A stretch of DNA of 64,000 bases from Lysobacter enzymogenes (GCF_017355525.1 NZ_CP067395.1:4805001-4869000); one strand, 5' to 3'. Shown: positions 1-9,440, counted from the stretch's first letter. Translations and numbers: made by a program. Notes: generated by a model not told the origin, from the sequence alone.

Positions 1-535
1 GCGCGCCGCCGCGCGTTTGTACATTCGGGTTCGGCGTAAAGCGCGAGCCGCGCGAGTCCGAGCCGTCGGCCACCCCGGCGTCTCGAGACGGTCCTGCCGA
101 GGGGGCTGGACGGTCCGCGCGCCGCGGCGAAAGCCGGACCCGGGCGGCGTCTTCGGGCGCCGGCCGCGACAGCAGCCGGATCGGCGACAGCGACGATGGA
201 ACGCGCTTTACGAGTGCACGGGAGCCCGGCGCGAAGATCGGGCCCCGTGTGCCGCGTAGGCTCGCGATGTGCGTCTTGCGCCGGTCATCACGCTTGTGGA
301 GGAGTCGGATTTGGCGAATCGCTTCACCTCGGTGCTTCAGGTCGGTTTGAATCAGGTCGGTTTGAATCAGCCCGGCTTGAATCAAGTCGGCATGAACCAG
401 GCCGGCATGGGCCCGATCGGATTGGCGCCGGCAGCCGCGCAGGATCGGTCGGGCTTCGACTCCGGCTTCGTTAGCCCCTCCGCGGAGGCTGGGCTAGTAT
501 CGAAGCGGATAACCGGGACGTGGGCGAAGGTGGAC
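1..535. other. Left-edge region without a convincing gene
   Basis: No reading frame here shows a recognisable domain. The frame of the downstream sigma factor stays open back to a GTG at 269, but the part before about 536 is low-complexity and looks non-coding. The one clear structure is a degenerate 15-bp tandem repeat at 339-413. A TAGTAT at 495-500 could be a -10 box for the sigma operon, but no good -35 element was found. Confidence 0.5.
339..413 (+). repeat. Five-copy degenerate 15-bp tandem repeat
   Basis: The unit is close to CAGGTCGGTTTGAAT. The first two copies (339-353 and 354-368) are identical, and the next three (369-383, 384-398, 399-413) diverge step by step. It lies about 120 bp upstream of the probable sigma-factor start. 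If translated in the sigma frame it would give a five-residue repeat of the type QVGLN. It could be a multi-site operator, a repetitive N-terminal extension, or a slippage-born microsatellite. Confidence 0.7.
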
Positions 536-1108
536 GTGGGCGAGGAGTCATCGGCGGCGAACCAGCCCGCGACGGCGCAGCAGGAAGATCCGGGCTTCGT
601 TGCGTTCCTGCGCGACAACCGCGAGGCGCTGATCGCGTTCCTGCGCAAGTCGGCGGCGTCGCACGAGGACGCGCAGGACATCGCCCAGGAAACGATGATG
701 CGCATGCTGCGCTATCGCGACCAGCCTGCCGACGCCTTGAAGATCCTGATGTACCGCATCGCGATCAACGCGCTGAACGATCGCGGACGCCGGCAGAAGA
801 CCCGCCATGCGCCCGAGCACGTGAGTCTGGACGAGGACTACCACGCGCTGCCGTCGCAGGAACCCAGCCACGACCAACGCGTGGCGACCGAACAGGAACT
901 GGCGCTGGTGCGCACGGCGATCATGCAGTTGCCGGTGCGCAGCCGGCAGATCTACCTGCTCAACCGCATCAACGGAATGAGTTACACGCAGATCGCGAAA
1001 CACTGCGGCATTTCTGTAAAGGCGGTGGAGAAGAATATCGGCCGCGCGCTCGCGCTGTTGCGCGCGCGCATGAAGGAAAGCGGCTACGAGACCTTGCAAG
1101 AGCCATGA
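536..1108 (+). CDS. ECF RNA polymerase sigma factor, FecI type
   Basis: A sigma-70 family factor of the extracytoplasmic-function class, expected to direct RNA polymerase to the promoter of the TonB receptor downstream. Region 2 is visible in the first 70-80 residues (EDAQDIAQETMMRML, then the YRIAINALNDR block). Region 4 is near the C-terminus with a helix-turn-helix (MSYTQIAKHCGISVKAVEKN). The GTG at 536 was chosen because GAAGG lies 5 nt upstream and region 2 begins shortly after it; GTG 530 and GTG 269 are in-frame alternatives. From 536 the protein is 190 aa, normal for FecI-like factors. Its stop overlaps the fecR-like start (ATGA), so the two are translationally coupled. Start uncertain, family sure. 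Confidence 0.88.
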   Translation: MGEESSAANQPATAQQEDPGFVAFLRDNREALIAFLRKSAASHEDAQDIAQETMMRMLRYRDQPADALKILMYRIAINALNDRGRRQKTRHAPEHVSLDEDYHALPSQEPSHDQRVATEQELALVRTAIMQLPVRSRQIYLLNRINGMSYTQIAKHCGISVKAVEKNIGRALALLRARMKESGYETLQEP

Positions 1109-2124
1109 ACACGACACTGCCCACATCGACGAATGCCAACGCGCCCGCCGCCGCGACCGGTCCGGACGACGGCCGCGCGGAAGCCTGGGTGGCGCGCCTG
1201 GAATCGCCCGAATGCACGGCGCAGGACCGCGCCGAGTTCGAGCGCTGGCTCGACGCCTCGCCGGCCCACGTGACCGACTACGTCGCCGCCGAGCGCGCCC
1301 ATCAGGCCGCCGCGCAACTGGCCGGCGACGAGATGCTGCAGGCCGCCGCGCGCATCGCCTGGCGCCAGAGCGGACGCGAACGCGCGCGTTCGCGCTGGCG
1401 GGCGCCGACCGCGATGGCCGCTTCGTTCCTGCTCGCCGCCGCGATCGGCGTGGGCTGGATGCGCGCGCCGGCGCCGGTCGACGACCTGCGCTACGCCACC
1501 CAGCTCGGCGAGCAGCGTTCGCTCAAGCTCGGCGACGGCACCCAGGTGATGCTCGACACCGATACCCGGATCGTCGCGCGCTTCAGCGACGAGCGCCGCG
1601 AGATCGAAGTCGAGCACGGCCGCGTCCAGTTCCAGGTCGCCGCCGATCCGGCGCGGCCGTTCTCGGTCAAGGCCGGCACCGGCACCATCCGCGACATCGG
1701 CACCACGTTCCAGGTGGCCAAGAACGGCAGCGAGGTCAACGTCGGCCTGATCGAAGGCGAGGTGATGGTGTCGAACGGGCTGGCCCAGGCCGGCAGCACC
1801 CTGCGCCCGGGCCAGCAGCTCAGCTACGACCACAGCGGCCGGATGACGCCGCCGGAACCGCTCGACGTCGGCGCCGCCGAGTCGTGGCCGAGCGGCGACC
1901 TGGTGTTCAAGAACCGCCGCCTGGACGCCTTGCTGACCGAGATGAACCGCTATTCGGCGACCAAGCTGCGTCTGGCCGATCCGGACCTGGGCAAGATCAC
2001 CGTCAGCGGCGTGTTCCACATCGGCGACCAGGCCGCCTTGCTGGAAGCCCTGGAACAGGGCTGGTCGTTGAAGGCCGAGCGCGCTGCGGACGACGAAATT
2101 GTGCTGCATCGCAATCCGGGTTGA
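1105..2124 (+). CDS. FecR-family anti-sigma factor / transmembrane signal transducer
   Basis: A 339-aa inner-membrane regulator that normally holds or activates its cognate ECF sigma factor according to the state of the outer-membrane receptor. Visible parts are an N-terminal DUF4880-like cytoplasmic region (residues about 25-65, with FERWLDASPAHV), one membrane span (about 103-119), the central FecR domain, and a C-terminal STN-like segment (about 265-335). The start overlaps the sigma-factor stop by ATGA, and the TonB receptor gene begins 93 bp downstream. This sigma/FecR/receptor order is the classical three-part surface-signalling arrangement. The ligand cannot be read from sequence. Confidence 0.93.
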   Translation: MNTTLPTSTNANAPAAATGPDDGRAEAWVARLESPECTAQDRAEFERWLDASPAHVTDYVAAERAHQAAAQLAGDEMLQAAARIAWRQSGRERARSRWRAPTAMAASFLLAAAIGVGWMRAPAPVDDLRYATQLGEQRSLKLGDGTQVMLDTDTRIVARFSDERREIEVEHGRVQFQVAADPARPFSVKAGTGTIRDIGTTFQVAKNGSEVNVGLIEGEVMVSNGLAQAGSTLRPGQQLSYDHSGRMTPPEPLDVGAAESWPSGDLVFKNRRLDALLTEMNRYSATKLRLADPDLGKITVSGVFHIGDQAALLEALEQGWSLKAERAADDEIVLHRNPG

Positions 2125-2217
2125 GCCCCCTGGCCGCCGCGGCGGTGATATGGTTGGGCAGCGCCAACGACAGGGGGCGCTCCGGTTCAGCTGTAGCCCG
2201 ATCGATGCGGTTGGTGG

Positions 2218-5097
2218 ATGGCCAAGATTGCCCATGCGTTCATCGTTTCCATCGCGCTGACGTTTCCGCCTTTGGCTTTGGCCTTGCCGGCCTCGCAAGG
2301 CGATATTCCAGCCGATGGCTACACCATTTCTCCAGGCGCGTTGGACGACGCGCTGATCGCGTTCGCCACCCGTAACCGTTTGCAGCTGATCTATTCGCCG
2401 GCCCTGGTGGCGCGGCGGCGCACCGCCGGTCTGCGCGGCGAGCCGCCGGTGCGCGAGAGCCTGGCCCGCTTGCTGGACGGCACGGGCCTCACCGCGGTAG
2501 CCGTAAAAGCCAATGTCTACTTGCTGCAGCCGGCGCCGCGTCCGCGTCCGCAGCGGGTGCCGATCGCCGTGCCGGCCCCGGCCGCGGCGTCGCGCGGGCC
2601 GACCACGACCGAGTTGGACACCGTCCACGTCACCGGCTCGCGCATCGGCCGGGCCGCGTTCGAAAGCTCGCTGCCGCTGACCCTGATCACCAACGAACAG
2701 ATCCGCGCCAGCGGCCACCAGACCCTGTTCGACGTGCTGCGGCTGATGCCGGGCATGAGCGGCCATCACCCGCGCAACGTCGCGACCGAGAACGGCGCCA
2801 GCCAGGTGCCGTCGGCGGCCGCGGCCTCGGCCAGCCTGTACTCGCTCGGCCCGCGCGCGACCCTGTTCCTGGTCGACGGCCGGCGCATGGCCAACTACGG
2901 TTTGGTCTCGACCGACTACGGCGCGCTGACCGACCTCAACGGCATTCCGTTGAGCATGGTCGACCACATCGAGATCGCCCACGGCGGCGCATCGGCGATC
3001 TACGGCGCCGACGCGATGGCCGGCGTGGTCAACATCATCCTCAAGAAGGATTACCGCGGCGCCGAAGTCGGCGCCAGCTACGGCGTGTCGCAGCGCGGCG
3101 ACGCCGAGCAGCAGCGCCAATACGCGAGCTTCGGCGAGCAGACGCCCGGCGGCGGCAGCGTGTTCGTCAGCGTCGACCGCTTCACCCGCAACCCGCTGAT
3201 CGGCAGCCAGCGCGCGTGGGCGACGATGGACCAGCGCCGCAACGGCGGCGCCGACGGGCGCTACAAGGCCGGTTATGGCCTGGGCTACGCCTATTGGATA
3301 TTCGAGGCCACCAAGAACTGCGAAGACCGCGACGAGCAGACCAACCCGCGCTTCGACATCGATTGCCGGCTCGACCTGCCGCGTTACGTGAGCCTGCAGC
3401 CGGGCATCGACAGCAGCGCGCTGTACACCTACTTCCGCCAGCCGTTCGGCGAGAACAAGGAGTTCTACGCCGACCTGCGCGCGACCCGGGTCAAGCTGGA
3501 CGTGCAGACCGCGCCGTTCAACGCGGCGCTGGCGTTGCCGGCCGAACACCCCGACGGGATCGTCGGCACGCGCTTGAATTATTGGTTCACCGACGTCGGC
3601 CCGATCCGCAGCCGCACCGTCACCACCACCCGCGATTTCACCGTCGGCGTCAAAGGCGAGCACGACCGCTGGGACTGGGACCTGAGCCTGGCGCAGCGCC
3701 GCAACAAGGTCGACAACCGCATCCGCGGCCTGATCAGCCTGCCGGTGGTGGAAGCCGAGGTTAAGACCCAGACCCTGCATTTCAACAAGTCCGAGACCAA
3801 TACGCCCGACGTGCTGCAGCGGATTTCGCCGGCCACCACGCTCGGCGGCGAGATGGTGCTCGATACGCTGTCCGGCAGCCTCGAAGGGCCGCTGCTGGAA
3901 TTGCCCGGCGGCGAGGCCAGCCTGGCCGTCGGCTTCGAAGCGCGGCGCGAAGTGCTGACCAACCGGCCCGACGACGCGTTCCTCAAGGGCGATGTGGCCC
4001 TGGCGCAGGAGTTCGACCTGCGCCGCGCCAGCCGCAACACCTCGGCGGTGTATGCCGAAGTCAACGTGCCGCTGCACGAAAACCTGTGGGTGGACGCGGC
4101 CTGGCGGGTGGACCGCAGCTCCGGCTACGGCAATCAGGTCTCGCCGATGTTCGGCCTGCGCTGGCAGCCGTTGAAGTCGCTGATCCTGCGCGCGTCGGCC
4201 AGCGAGGGCTACCGCGCGCCGACCTTGGCCGAGCTGCGCCGGCCGCTCTCGTTCGGCCAGACCCGCGACTACGTCGCCGCCAAGGACGTGGCGCTGCCGT
4301 GCGCGGTGCCGGTGTGGACCGAGCCGGACCAGACCGGCGAGGAGTACTGCTGGGTCGACGTGACCTCGAAGGTCAATACGCAACTGCGCCCGGAAACCTC
4401 GACCAGCCGCAACTTCGGCGCGGTGTGGTCGCCGAGCGAGAGCTTCACCCTGAGCCTGGACCGTTACCGCATCCATCGCAGCCACGAGATCCTGCCGGTC
4501 GAACCGATCGAATATCCCAAGCTGTTCCAGCAGTCGTTCGTCGGCGACGAATACGGCTATCTGGTCGGCGCGCAGCGCTATCTGAGCAACTACGGCAGCA
4601 CCCGGGTCAGCGGTTGGGAACTCAGCGCCGACTACCGCCATCCGACCCGCAACTGGGGCGAGTTCGGCTTCCGCCTGACCGGCCATTACATGGACCGGCT
4701 GATGCGCCGCGTGCATCCGCAGGCGCCCGAGCTGGACTACGCCGGCTTCGGCGCGCCCGACACCACCGTGCTCGGCAGCGTGCGCTGGAGCTATCGCGAC
4801 TGGATCACCACGCTCAACGTCCACTACATGGGTTCGGTCGAGGTGGCGCGCGATCGCCCGGGCTCGTCCTGCGCGACGTTTCTCGACGCGCCGCTGCGCT
4901 GCCGCACGCCGAGCGCGACCTTGCTCGATCTGGACCTGGCCTACGGCGGCTTCGACAAATGGCTGATCGGGCTCAACATCAGCAACCTCAACGACCGCCG
5001 CCCGGTCAACTACGACTACAACAGCGGCGGCTACAGCCTGGTCGACGACGACCCGGTCGGGCGCTATTACCTGTTGAGCGCGATGTACCGCTTCTGA
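2218..5097 (+). CDS. TonB-dependent outer-membrane receptor with N-terminal signalling (STN) domain
   Basis: A 959-aa transducer-type receptor. After a signal peptide (about 1-25) there is an STN domain (about 30-105, YTISPGALDDALIAFA) of the kind that contacts FecR in the periplasm. A Pro/Ala linker follows, then a TonB-box-like TELDTVHVTG around 131-140, a plug domain (LFLVDGRRM, and IYGADAMAGVVNIILKK), and a long beta-barrel ending in an aromatic residue (YYLLSAMYRF), as expected for BAM recognition. It is the likely target and sensor of the preceding sigma/anti-sigma pair. Substrate unknown: siderophore, citrate or peptide/glycan uptake are all possible. Confidence 0.93.
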   Translation: MAKIAHAFIVSIALTFPPLALALPASQGDIPADGYTISPGALDDALIAFATRNRLQLIYSPALVARRRTAGLRGEPPVRESLARLLDGTGLTAVAVKANVYLLQPAPRPRPQRVPIAVPAPAAASRGPTTTELDTVHVTGSRIGRAAFESSLPLTLITNEQIRASGHQTLFDVLRLMPGMSGHHPRNVATENGASQVPSAAAASASLYSLGPRATLFLVDGRRMANYGLVSTDYGALTDLNGIPLSMVDHIEIAHGGASAIYGADAMAGVVNIILKKDYRGAEVGASYGVSQRGDAEQQRQYASFGEQTPGGGSVFVSVDRFTRNPLIGSQRAWATMDQRRNGGADGRYKAGYGLGYAYWIFEATKNCEDRDEQTNPRFDIDCRLDLPRYVSLQPGIDSSALYTYFRQPFGENKEFYADLRATRVKLDVQTAPFNAALALPAEHPDGIVGTRLNYWFTDVGPIRSRTVTTTRDFTVGVKGEHDRWDWDLSLAQRRNKVDNRIRGLISLPVVEAEVKTQTLHFNKSETNTPDVLQRISPATTLGGEMVLDTLSGSLEGPLLELPGGEASLAVGFEARREVLTNRPDDAFLKGDVALAQEFDLRRASRNTSAVYAEVNVPLHENLWVDAAWRVDRSSGYGNQVSPMFGLRWQPLKSLILRASASEGYRAPTLAELRRPLSFGQTRDYVAAKDVALPCAVPVWTEPDQTGEEYCWVDVTSKVNTQLRPETSTSRNFGAVWSPSESFTLSLDRYRIHRSHEILPVEPIEYPKLFQQSFVGDEYGYLVGAQRYLSNYGSTRVSGWELSADYRHPTRNWGEFGFRLTGHYMDRLMRRVHPQAPELDYAGFGAPDTTVLGSVRWSYRDWITTLNVHYMGSVEVARDRPGSSCATFLDAPLRCRTPSATLLDLDLAYGGFDKWLIGLNISNLNDRRPVNYDYNSGGYSLVDDDPVGRYYLLSAMYRF

Positions 5098-5139
5098 GCG
5101 TTTCGCGTTCGCGCCGCGCGCGTGCGCTGCGTGGGCGGG

Positions 5140-5559
5140 TCAGCCCGGCGCCAGCCATGAGAACGGCGGCCACGGCAGATTGCGCAGCACCCAGAACCCG
5201 CCGATCAGCGGCAGCCAGAACCTGGCGCTGAGCAGCGTCGCCAGCGCGCGCCGCGGCAGCGGCAATCGGTAGCCCAGGCTGTGCAGCACCAGCAGCGGCA
5301 AGGTCAGCGCCAGCACCGGCAGCAAAGGATTCATCGCCGCGGCCTGGGCGAGATCGCCGTGGACCAGCGCGTGCAGCGCGCGGGTCATGCCGCAGCCCGG
5401 GCAGTACAGCCCGGTCAGGTGATAGAACACGCAGCCCGGCAGCGGGCTGCCGGCGGCGTTGGGGTCCACGCGTTGCAGCACCCACGCGCCGGCCGCCGCG
5501 GCCGCGCCGGCGGCGGCGACGGTCGCGGCGAGCGCGTAATGGCGGGCGGGCGCTTGCAC
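5140..5559 (-). CDS. DUF2752 small membrane protein
   Basis: A 139-aa hydrophobic protein with the DUF2752 hallmark CPGCGMTRALHALVHGD followed by AAAMNPLLP. About three membrane spans are predicted, one before and two after the motif. The function of the family is unknown. The reading frame opens with GTG, 13 bp after the stop of the CD225-like gene on the same strand, so the two are probably co-transcribed; this pairing with dispanin-like proteins is common in bacteria. No good Shine-Dalgarno precedes the GTG, consistent with coupling. Confidence 0.85.
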   Translation of the reverse strand: MQAPARHYALAATVAAAGAAAAAGAWVLQRVDPNAAGSPLPGCVFYHLTGLYCPGCGMTRALHALVHGDLAQAAAMNPLLPVLALTLPLLVLHSLGYRLPLPRRALATLLSARFWLPLIGGFWVLRNLPWPPFSWLAPG

Positions 5560-5572
5560 GGCGCGGGCGGGC

Positions 5573-5905
5573 TCAGCGGCCCTGCGCGTGCTGGAGCTGC
5601 TGCAGGAATTCCTGCGACATGAACGACATGCCGTTGATGAAGAACGACAGGATCGTCCACAACACGCCGACCGCGACCAGCGCGGTGCCGATCCAGCACC
5701 ACAGCTTGGCCTGCTCGGACGCGCGGCGCGCGCCGGCGTCGTCGCCGGCGGCGAACTTGCTGCTGACCTGGCTGCCGAACACGATCGCCACCACGCCCGG
5801 CGCGGCGCCGATCAGGCAGCAGAAGCAGGCGCCCAGCACGGTGACGATGATCGACCAGACCAGATAGTTCGGATACGGCGGCGTGGCGGCGACGGGCTGG
5901 TTCAT
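5573..5905 (-). CDS. CD225/dispanin-family small membrane protein
   Basis: A 110-aa protein with a short N-terminal tail, a first membrane segment (about 15-45, LVWSIIVTVLGACFCCLIG), a polar loop rich in Ala and Lys, and a second membrane segment (about 70-95). This matches bacterial CD225/dispanin (interferon-induced-transmembrane-like) proteins, including the double Cys in the first helix. A GGGGAGAG ribosome site precedes the ATG. It leads a two-gene unit with the DUF2752 gene. The role in bacteria is not established. Confidence 0.82.
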   Translation of the reverse strand: MNQPVAATPPYPNYLVWSIIVTVLGACFCCLIGAAPGVVAIVFGSQVSSKFAAGDDAGARRASEQAKLWCWIGTALVAVGVLWTILSFFINGMSFMSQEFLQQLQHAQGR

Positions 5906-6025
5906 AGCGACTCTCCCCTGAGTCTTCGATCCGCGCCGGAGCGGCGGCGGTTGCCGGCATCCTAACAGCGCCGGCGCCGCCCGGGCACGCCGAATGCGCC
6001 GGAGCGGCGCAGCACGGCGCCGGCC

Positions 6026-7909
6026 TTACGCGCGGTCGCCGCGCAGCGCCCGCACCTGCGCTTCCAGGATTTCCGCGGTCAGTCCGTGCGGATCGCGCGG
6101 CGGATCGGCGACCACCTCGACCTCGGCGCGGAACCGGCGCGGCACGCGCATGCGGCGCAGGCGCGAATCGCGCTTGCTCCACATGCTGCTCCACATGCCG
6201 CGCAGCGCCATCGGCACCACCGGGACCGGGGTCGTCTCCAGAATCCGCTCCACGCCCGACTTGAACGGCGCGATCTCGCCGTCCTTGGTCAGCGCGCCCT
6301 CGGGGAAGATGCCGACCAGCTCGCCGTCGGCCAGCGCCGCCTCGATTTCCTCCATCGCGCGGCGCAGCACCTCCGGGTCTTCCCTCGCGCCGGCGATCGG
6401 AATGGTCTTGGCGGTGCGGAAGATCCAGTTCATCACCGGGATGTTGAAGATCTTATAGTACATGACGAAGCGCATCGGCCGCGACACGCTCGCGCTGAGG
6501 ATCAATGGGTCCATGTAGCTGACGTGGTTGCACACCACCAGCGCCGCGCCTTCGTCGGGAATGCGCTCGGTGCCCGATACGCGCAGCCGGTACAGGCCGC
6601 GCACCAGCACCCAGCTGAGGAAGCGCATCAGGAACTCGGGCACGATGGTGAAGATGTAGATCGCGACCATCGCGTTGAGGATGCCCAGCGCCAGGAACAC
6701 CTGCGGAATGGTCCAGTGGAAGAAGCGCTGCACGATCACGCCGAGCGCCGCGGCCAGCACGATGAAGCCGGCGTTCTGGATGTTCATGCCGGCGATCACG
6801 CGCGACAGCTCGTTCTTCGGCGAGCGGTTCTGGATCAGCGCGAACAGCGGCACCACGAAGAAGCCGGCGAACACGCCGATGCCGACCAGGTCCATCATGA
6901 CCCGCCACGCGCCCGCGCTGTGGACGAAGCCGCTCACGTCCAGGCCCTTGGCCGTGGCCATGCCGGGGTGGGCGAAATACAGGTCGACCATGAAGGCGGT
7001 CATGCCGAACGCGCCCAACGGCACCAGGCCGATTTCGACCGTGCGCGCGGAGAGTTTTTCGCACAGCATCGAACCCACGCCGGTGCCGATCGAGAACAGC
7101 GCCAGGGCGAAGATGTACAGCGTCGGCCCGCCGCCGAGGTTGTCCTCGGCATAGCCCGGCAGCTGCGAGGTCAGCACCGTGCCGACGAACCAGAACCACG
7201 ACACGCCGAGGATCGAATTGCGCACCGCCGGCTGGCGCCGGGTCATGCGCATGATCTTCACCGACTCGGGAATCGGGTTCCAGTTGATCTTGAGGTCCGG
7301 CTCGCCGGCGTCGGCGCGCGGGATCAGGCGGCTGACGATGTTGCCGGTGACCGCCAGCGCGATGATCGCCACCGCCGCGACGATCGGGCCGTGCGCGCCG
7401 GCCAGGGTGAAGATCAGGCCGCCGAAGATCATGCCGGCGAGGATCGAGATCGAAGTGCCCATCTCGACCAGGCCGTTGCCGCCGGTGAGTTCCTCGGGCT
7501 TGAGCACCGACGGCAGGATCGAATACTTGACCGGCCCGAACAGGGTCGACTGCAAGCCGGTGCAGAACAGCGCGACCAGCAGCACGCTCATGTTCTGGGT
7601 CAAAAAGCCGACCGCCGCCAGCGACATGATGACGATTTCCATCGTCGTGGTGATGCGGATGAGCTTGTGCTTCTCCAGCTTCTCGGCGATCTGCCCCGCG
7701 GTGGCCGAGAACAGGAAGTACGGCAGGATGAACAAGGCCGGCGCGAGGTTGGTGTAGAGCGTGCGTTGATCGTCGCTGACGCCCAGATAGAACAGCAGGC
7801 CGATGATCGCCTGCCGGTACACGTTGTCGTTGAAGGCGCCGAACGCCTGGGTGAGGAAGAACGGCAGGAAGCGCCGTTGGGTGAGCAACGCGAACTGGTT
7901 GTGCGCCAT
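6026..7909 (-). CDS. Fused MFS lysophospholipid flippase (LplT-like) and PlsC-type acyltransferase
   Basis: A 627-aa fusion. Residues 1 to about 410 are a major-facilitator transporter that opens like LplT (FFLTQAFGAFNDNVYRQ). Residues about 430-620 are a PlsC acyltransferase with the catalytic HX4D (NHVSYMD) and the substrate motif FPEGALTKDG. In E. coli, LplT moves lysophospholipid inward and Aas re-acylates it; Aas carries an additional AMP-binding acyl-ACP synthetase domain that is absent here. The protein should import and re-acylate lysophospholipids using acyl-CoA or acyl-ACP made elsewhere. It is a single gene with no close partner on its strand. Confidence 0.9.
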   Translation of the reverse strand: MAHNQFALLTQRRFLPFFLTQAFGAFNDNVYRQAIIGLLFYLGVSDDQRTLYTNLAPALFILPYFLFSATAGQIAEKLEKHKLIRITTTMEIVIMSLAAVGFLTQNMSVLLVALFCTGLQSTLFGPVKYSILPSVLKPEELTGGNGLVEMGTSISILAGMIFGGLIFTLAGAHGPIVAAVAIIALAVTGNIVSRLIPRADAGEPDLKINWNPIPESVKIMRMTRRQPAVRNSILGVSWFWFVGTVLTSQLPGYAEDNLGGGPTLYIFALALFSIGTGVGSMLCEKLSARTVEIGLVPLGAFGMTAFMVDLYFAHPGMATAKGLDVSGFVHSAGAWRVMMDLVGIGVFAGFFVVPLFALIQNRSPKNELSRVIAGMNIQNAGFIVLAAALGVIVQRFFHWTIPQVFLALGILNAMVAIYIFTIVPEFLMRFLSWVLVRGLYRLRVSGTERIPDEGAALVVCNHVSYMDPLILSASVSRPMRFVMYYKIFNIPVMNWIFRTAKTIPIAGAREDPEVLRRAMEEIEAALADGELVGIFPEGALTKDGEIAPFKSGVERILETTPVPVVPMALRGMWSSMWSKRDSRLRRMRVPRRFRAEVEVVADPPRDPHGLTAEILEAQVRALRGDRA

Positions 7910-8362
7910 GCCGTCCTGCTGTCCGGTCGGGTCCGCACGTCGATGTGCGGCTCATGCGAAGGATTCGCGCTGGGAGCCTAGCAAAAGGGGCTGACGCGGG
8001 TGTAGCGGGGTCGGGCGGGTAGCTTGAAAGTAGCCTGGGCAGGCTGCGGGCTTAGACCGCGAGCCTGCGCTCAGGCCGTGGGCGGGCGGTTAGGACGGGG
8101 CTGGGCCTTGGCCGGGCGATGGCAAGCTCCGGGGAACGGGCAGGGCGGGCCGCCTCGGCGCAGGCTGCCGGTTGCTCTGCGCTCGTTTGTGGCCCTTCGA
8201 TGCGGCGCGGCGACGGTTGCCGGTGGACGCCGGTTTGTATCCCACTGTATCGCCGCGCCCGCCGCCGACGCTGGCATACAAAACCGCGGTGGCGCCGACA
8301 CCTTGGCGATACCCCGCGCAGGCGAAATGGCTCCACCCAACGCCACGCCGCCGGAGCCCGCC
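7910..8362. other. Divergent intergenic region, no gene recognised
   Basis: About 450 bp between the divergent LplT-PlsC and hydrolase genes. Frames are open on both strands only because of the GC content; none has a domain or ribosome site. It must hold the promoters of both flanking genes, but no convincing -35/-10 pair could be identified by eye. Confidence 0.5.
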
Positions 8363-9421
8363 ATGACCGCCACCCCGACCGACCGCCCCCTCGACGCGCA
8401 GCGCCGCAGCCTGCTCGGCGGCGCCGCCCTGGCCCTGCTGGCCGGCCCGCTCGGCGCCGTCGCGCCCGCTTTCGCCGCCGCCGCGCCGCGCGCCGCCGCC
8501 GCGCCGGCTGCGTCAGCGCCCGCCGCCTGGGGCCCGCTCAAGCAGATCGACGCCGGCGTACTGCGGGTGAGCTACGCCGAACTCGGCCCGCGCCACGGCA
8601 CCCCGGTGCTGCTGCTGCACGGCTGGCCTTACGACATCCACACCTACGCCGAAGTCGCGCCGATCCTGGCCAAGCAGGGTTACCGCGTCATCGTCCCGTA
8701 CCTGCGCGGCTACGGCGCGACCGCGTTCCTGTCCGCCGACACCGCGCGCAACGGCCAGCAAGCCGCGCTCGCCGTCGACGCCATCGCCCTGCTCGACGCG
8801 CTCGGCATCGAATCGGCGATCTTCGGCGGCTGCGACTGGGGCGCGCGCACGGTCGGCATCATGGCCGCGCTGTGGCCGCAGCGCTGCAAAGGGCTGGTGT
8901 CGGTCAGCGGCTACCTGATCGGCAACCAGCGCGCCGGCGAAGCGCCGCTGGCGCCGAAGGCCGAGCTGCAATGGTGGTACCAGTTCTACTTCGCCACCGA
9001 GCGCGGCGAACGCGGCTACGCCCAGAACCGCGGCGAATTCGCCCGCCTGATCTGGGAGCTGGCTTCGCCGCAATGGCGTTTCGACGATGCGACGTTCGCG
9101 CGCAGCGCGGCGGCGTTCGACAATCCCGATCATGTCGCGATCGTCATCCACAACTACCGTTGGCGGTTGGGGCTGGTGCAGGGCGAAGCGCGCTTCGACG
9201 AACTGGAAGCGCGGCTGGCCAAAGCGCCGAACATCGTGGTACCGACGATCACGCTGGAAGGCGACGCCAACGGCGCGCCGCACCCGCCGGCCGAAGCGTA
9301 TGCGCGCAAGTTCGCCGGCAAGTACCAGCACCGCGAGATCAAGGGCGGGATCGGCCACAACCTGCCGCAAGAGGCGCCGCAGGCATTTGCGCAGGCCATC
9401 GTCGACGTGACCAGACTCTGA
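8363..9421 (+). CDS. Tat-exported alpha/beta hydrolase, epoxide-hydrolase/dehalogenase type
   Basis: A 352-aa alpha/beta-fold hydrolase. The N-terminus has a Tat-like signal (QRRSLLGGAALALL) ending in an Ala-rich stretch near residue 40, suggesting export of the folded enzyme. The oxyanion loop is LLHGWPYD. The nucleophile elbow is GGCDWGART, so the nucleophile is Asp, as in epoxide hydrolases and haloalkane dehalogenases rather than Ser esterases. The catalytic His is in GIGHNLPQEAP near the end. The ATG at 8363 was chosen because it starts the Tat signal and follows GGAG; the frame is open back to 8024 but is not protein-like. True substrate unknown. Confidence 0.88.
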   Translation: MTATPTDRPLDAQRRSLLGGAALALLAGPLGAVAPAFAAAAPRAAAAPAASAPAAWGPLKQIDAGVLRVSYAELGPRHGTPVLLLHGWPYDIHTYAEVAPILAKQGYRVIVPYLRGYGATAFLSADTARNGQQAALAVDAIALLDALGIESAIFGGCDWGARTVGIMAALWPQRCKGLVSVSGYLIGNQRAGEAPLAPKAELQWWYQFYFATERGERGYAQNRGEFARLIWELASPQWRFDDATFARSAAAFDNPDHVAIVIHNYRWRLGLVQGEARFDELEARLAKAPNIVVPTITLEGDANGAPHPPAEAYARKFAGKYQHREIKGGIGHNLPQEAPQAFAQAIVDVTRL

Positions 9422-9440
9422 CGAATGCGTGGCTGACTCC

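Noticed and set aside
269..535. N-terminal extension of the ECF sigma factor to GTG 269
   Set aside because: The extra residues are low-complexity repeats, ECF factors start just before region 2, and no ribosome site supports it; kept as an alternative only.
1084..4824. Minus-strand open frame of 1246 codons opposite fecR and the TonB receptor
   Set aside because: Shadow of high GC; composition is repetitive Arg/Ala/Gly/His, no domain, and the opposite strand encodes clear homologues.
8052..8336. Small minus-strand gene upstream of the Tat hydrolase
   Set aside because: Arg/Pro-rich frame without ribosome site or domain; looks like non-coding intergenic DNA.
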